A DNA stretch of 64,000 nt from Capsicum annuum. Lineage: Eukaryota > Streptophyta > Magnoliopsida > Solanales > Solanaceae. Below the pieces are notes generated by a model. It saw nothing but the letters and a program-made list of their open reading frames with translations. It did not search any database and was not told the DNA's origin. The stretch lies in the NCBI RefSeq assembly GCF_002878395.1, contig NC_061122.1:82679455-82743454 (forward strand), given 5' to 3'. A program made the translations under genes and the position numbers. Shown here in pieces: positions 61,467 through 64,000 of the stretch (the stretch's first letter is position 1; the number at the start of each line of letters is the position of its first letter).

Positions 61467-64000
61467 TGTAGCACCCCGATTCGCTGAACCAGAATGCTAC
61501 ACGGTGCTCATGACCCCGAAGGACCACAAGCTAACCCATGATTGATATCTGTACCTATATACTACAAATCATGATATAATAATGCGAAATACATAAAACT
61601 GTAATGCCATAAGGTTCAACTGAATACAATCATGTGGGTGAAAATACCCAAAACAACTCAATCTGAATGTACGTCTGAACATAAATCGGAAAGCCTCTAA
61701 ACTATCTGAATAAGGAGTTGAAGGAACATGTCTCCAACTAACTCCATAAAACTAAACTGAAGAAATAAATAATGAATCAAATGATATTATCCTCGAATCA
61801 ATGAGGAATCACTGTGGCTCTGCGATTGGAATGCTACCGCTACTGCTGGGCTGGAGCTCGTGTCTCAGAACCTATGGTGTAACATGAAAAGAAAGCACCA
61901 TAGTTCAAATGCATCAGTACAACTGGAGTACTGAGTATACGAGGAAGGTAGGCTGAACATAAAGGGTTTCATGCATGAACAACACGACTGACTAATATGA
62001 ACGTGGGAGTGCAAACACACATATATAGAAACTGGGATCGTGAATACGTGAAGCATGACCTGTAAGCTAATACATGGTTTACTGATAACTGTCATGGCTG
62101 ATATTGAAACTAATAACATGGATGACTATATCGACAGTCCTGTATATACTGAAATCTGAAGAATCCCTGAGTTTTTTTACTGAGACTGATACTAAAACTG
62201 TGGGAAGTAGTGTTTAACCGACATGCCCCATGTATGCTGTTATAGCTAAGTTGGGGTCTAATCTCTACCCCGACTAGAGGGGTGTCAATACCGTACCACG
62301 GGTAAGGACAGCCTGTGAGTGACCCTTATCTGGCGGGCACTCAATGAGAACGGTGGGAACCCTAAACTGACGGGTCAAGCCACCTTATCAACCCTAATTT
62401 GACAGGTTAAGATGTATCAACCCACCCTGGCTACGTAGTTCTGGAACACAAGGATGACTACTAAGAATCACACCCTGAACTGGCGGGTGAGTTCCCATCC
62501 TTGGGTCCACGCGGTGGTAACCTCTACTCCCATCTGGAGGGACTGGACATGAATAACTGACTGTGCATGACTTAATCTTACTGAATTCCGTTGACTGGCG
62601 GAATGTTACTGATATCTGACAACTGACTAAGATCATGAGGTTTTCCTGAGTCACATGACTGACTGAAGTCTATGGAATCAAAGGTTAAGTTTGGATATCG
62701 TGAAACATGACATGGATCTAGGCACACAACTATAATTTTTGGGTACAAGTACCCTGAGGACTCGATGGAAGGAAACTGACACACATGACTGACTTGATCA
62801 TAAGAGTAAAGTCCATAATTTATAATATCATAAGTATGGATCTCATACTAAGCATGGTTATCAACAATGTATTGCATGGACAGGATTTCATATCACATGG
62901 AAGTACTTGTACAATCTTAATATCATGTTCATTGCATAATCATATTAGCAATACATACCAATAGCATGGAAGTTCATGTGGATTGCATGGTTATCATACA
63001 TCTTGTTCATAAGTAGGATTTGCAAGTAAACATAGCATAATCTCATAAGAATAGTTCATGAGTATTCCAACAACATTTACAAGGCACATTATCAACATAG
63101 AAGTCATTGGAACGTAAGGGTATATCATGAATCCTTCACTTTGTCACAATTTAGCTATATTGCATGATTTCTAGTTTCTTAGGCATTTTATCAAACACCT
63201 TACATGCACATCTTAACAATAGGTGAAATCATCAAATTATACATCATGAACAACCAAATTTACATGTTTCCAACTCATATGATATCATGAAATTCAAAAC
63301 AAACATATAAAGATTCCATCTTGGGAATCACCCAATATCAACAACATGATCATCAACACCCAACAATATAGAAATCATACTTTATAATGAAAAATAAGGT
63401 TTTTGAACTTTATGGATTAAAGGGATCCATAAATCAACTCACGCATACCTTAGAAGGAAAGATTCTTGATGATTGACGGAGGAATTTCCTTGAAATCGGA
63501 TCTTCAAGCTTAGTTACGTAACCCTAGTTGTTTTTCTCTTTTAGTGCTCTTGGATGATGAGCTTTGATATGATAATAGGGTTGTAATATATTTATAAGCT
63601 ATATATTTCATAGGGTTAAGTTTAGGGACGTGTAAGGAGTGTTAAAAGACTTAATTACCCTTAAAATAACTCAAAACAGAGTGTTTTTGACACCTGGATC
63701 TGACTTAGGCAGTGCCCAACTGATTGCCTAATCTAGGTTAGGCGGCGCCTAACCAATCGCCTATGCTTGGGTTGGGTGGCGCTTAACCAATCGGCTATGC
63801 TTGGGTTGGGCGGCGCCTAACCAATCGCCTATGCTTACTGTCTCTCATGAAAATGGGCATAACTTTCTGCTCGGGTATTGGATTAAGGCAAAATTGCTAT
63901 TGTTGGAAAGATAATTCGATTCTCTACAATTTGCTGGGTCTAAATCCGCCAAAATATCACATTAGCATCGAGTTATAAGATGAACCTTACAAAATCGAAC
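61467..64000 (-). repeat. LTR H, reverse strand, cut by window end
   Basis: It starts TGTAGCACCCCGATTCG (the reversed LTR end), homologous to the left edge of element D (both have CACGGTGCT...AGCTAACCCA blocks). At least 2534 bp. It shows micro-hairpin words at 62320-62545 and a 34-bp repeat at 63738-63839. Whether it is a solo LTR or part of a full element cannot be told. Confidence 0.8.
63738..63839 (-). repeat. 34-bp tandem repeat, three copies
   Basis: Copies at 63738-63771, 63772-63805 and 63806-63839, each with GGCGGCGCCTAACCAATCGC or a close variant. Each holds the near-palindrome TTAGGC-GGC-GCCTAA (TTGGGC in later copies). It is unusually GC- and CpG-rich for this window. Confidence 0.88.

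Noticed and set aside
62394..62784. Minus-strand open frames of 68-86 codons
   Set aside because: They lie within LTR H over the hairpin words; no homologous frame is open in the related LTRs.

Overview
The window is plant nuclear DNA from a repeat-dense, heterochromatin-like block, most probably Solanaceae (Capsicum or Solanum type; inferred from retrotransposon style, not from a host gene). No intact host gene, tRNA, rRNA or CRISPR was found. Nearly all of it is LTR retrotransposon sequence, mostly Ty3/gypsy chromovirus (Tekay/Del-like: integrase followed by a C-terminal chromodomain). Every coding region is broken by stops, frameshifts or deletions, and many lesions are C:G to T:A transitions, as expected after long cytosine methylation.

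Layout. (1) 1-38207 is a tandem composite of one non-autonomous family, here called B: LTR (1-996), internal 1, LTR (13728-16275), internal 2, LTR (35220-38207). Internal 1 carries gypsy element A (1682-11429). Internal 2 carries reverse-strand gypsy element D (18066-34725), and D's reverse transcriptase is itself split by gypsy element C (22927-32476). Internal 1 lacks D and internal 2 lacks A, so each is the empty-site control for the other. (2) 38208-38702 is a reverse-strand Ty1/copia gag fragment, joined to a truncated reverse LTR (38703-40203, E family). (3) 40204-55494 is a base of about 2.3 kb of unrecognised sequence with a 51-bp minisatellite. It is interrupted by gypsy element E (41191-50599, target site duplication ATATG/ATACG) and by a small non-autonomous LTR element G (51228-54760, perfect duplication GGAAG). 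(4) 55495-61466 is a B-like non-autonomous element F whose 3' LTR is cut by a reverse-strand LTR H (61467 to the window end).

How the parts relate. A, C and E share an LTR plan (about 2.2-2.4 kb, starting TGAAACACC or similar) and carry decayed gag, protease, RT, RNase H, integrase and chromodomain. B, D, F and H share a second LTR plan (about 2.2-2.6 kb, TGTAATACCC-like starts). D is the only member of that second group here with pol, so it is a candidate autonomous partner of the coding-poor B and F elements.

Most interesting observation. Both LTR groups hold, at a corresponding place about 100-450 bp into the LTR, a cassette of family-specific short words present in direct and inverted form. 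Further in lies an array of micro-hairpin words whose stems change on both sides together. Cassette content differs between families while the flanks are conserved.
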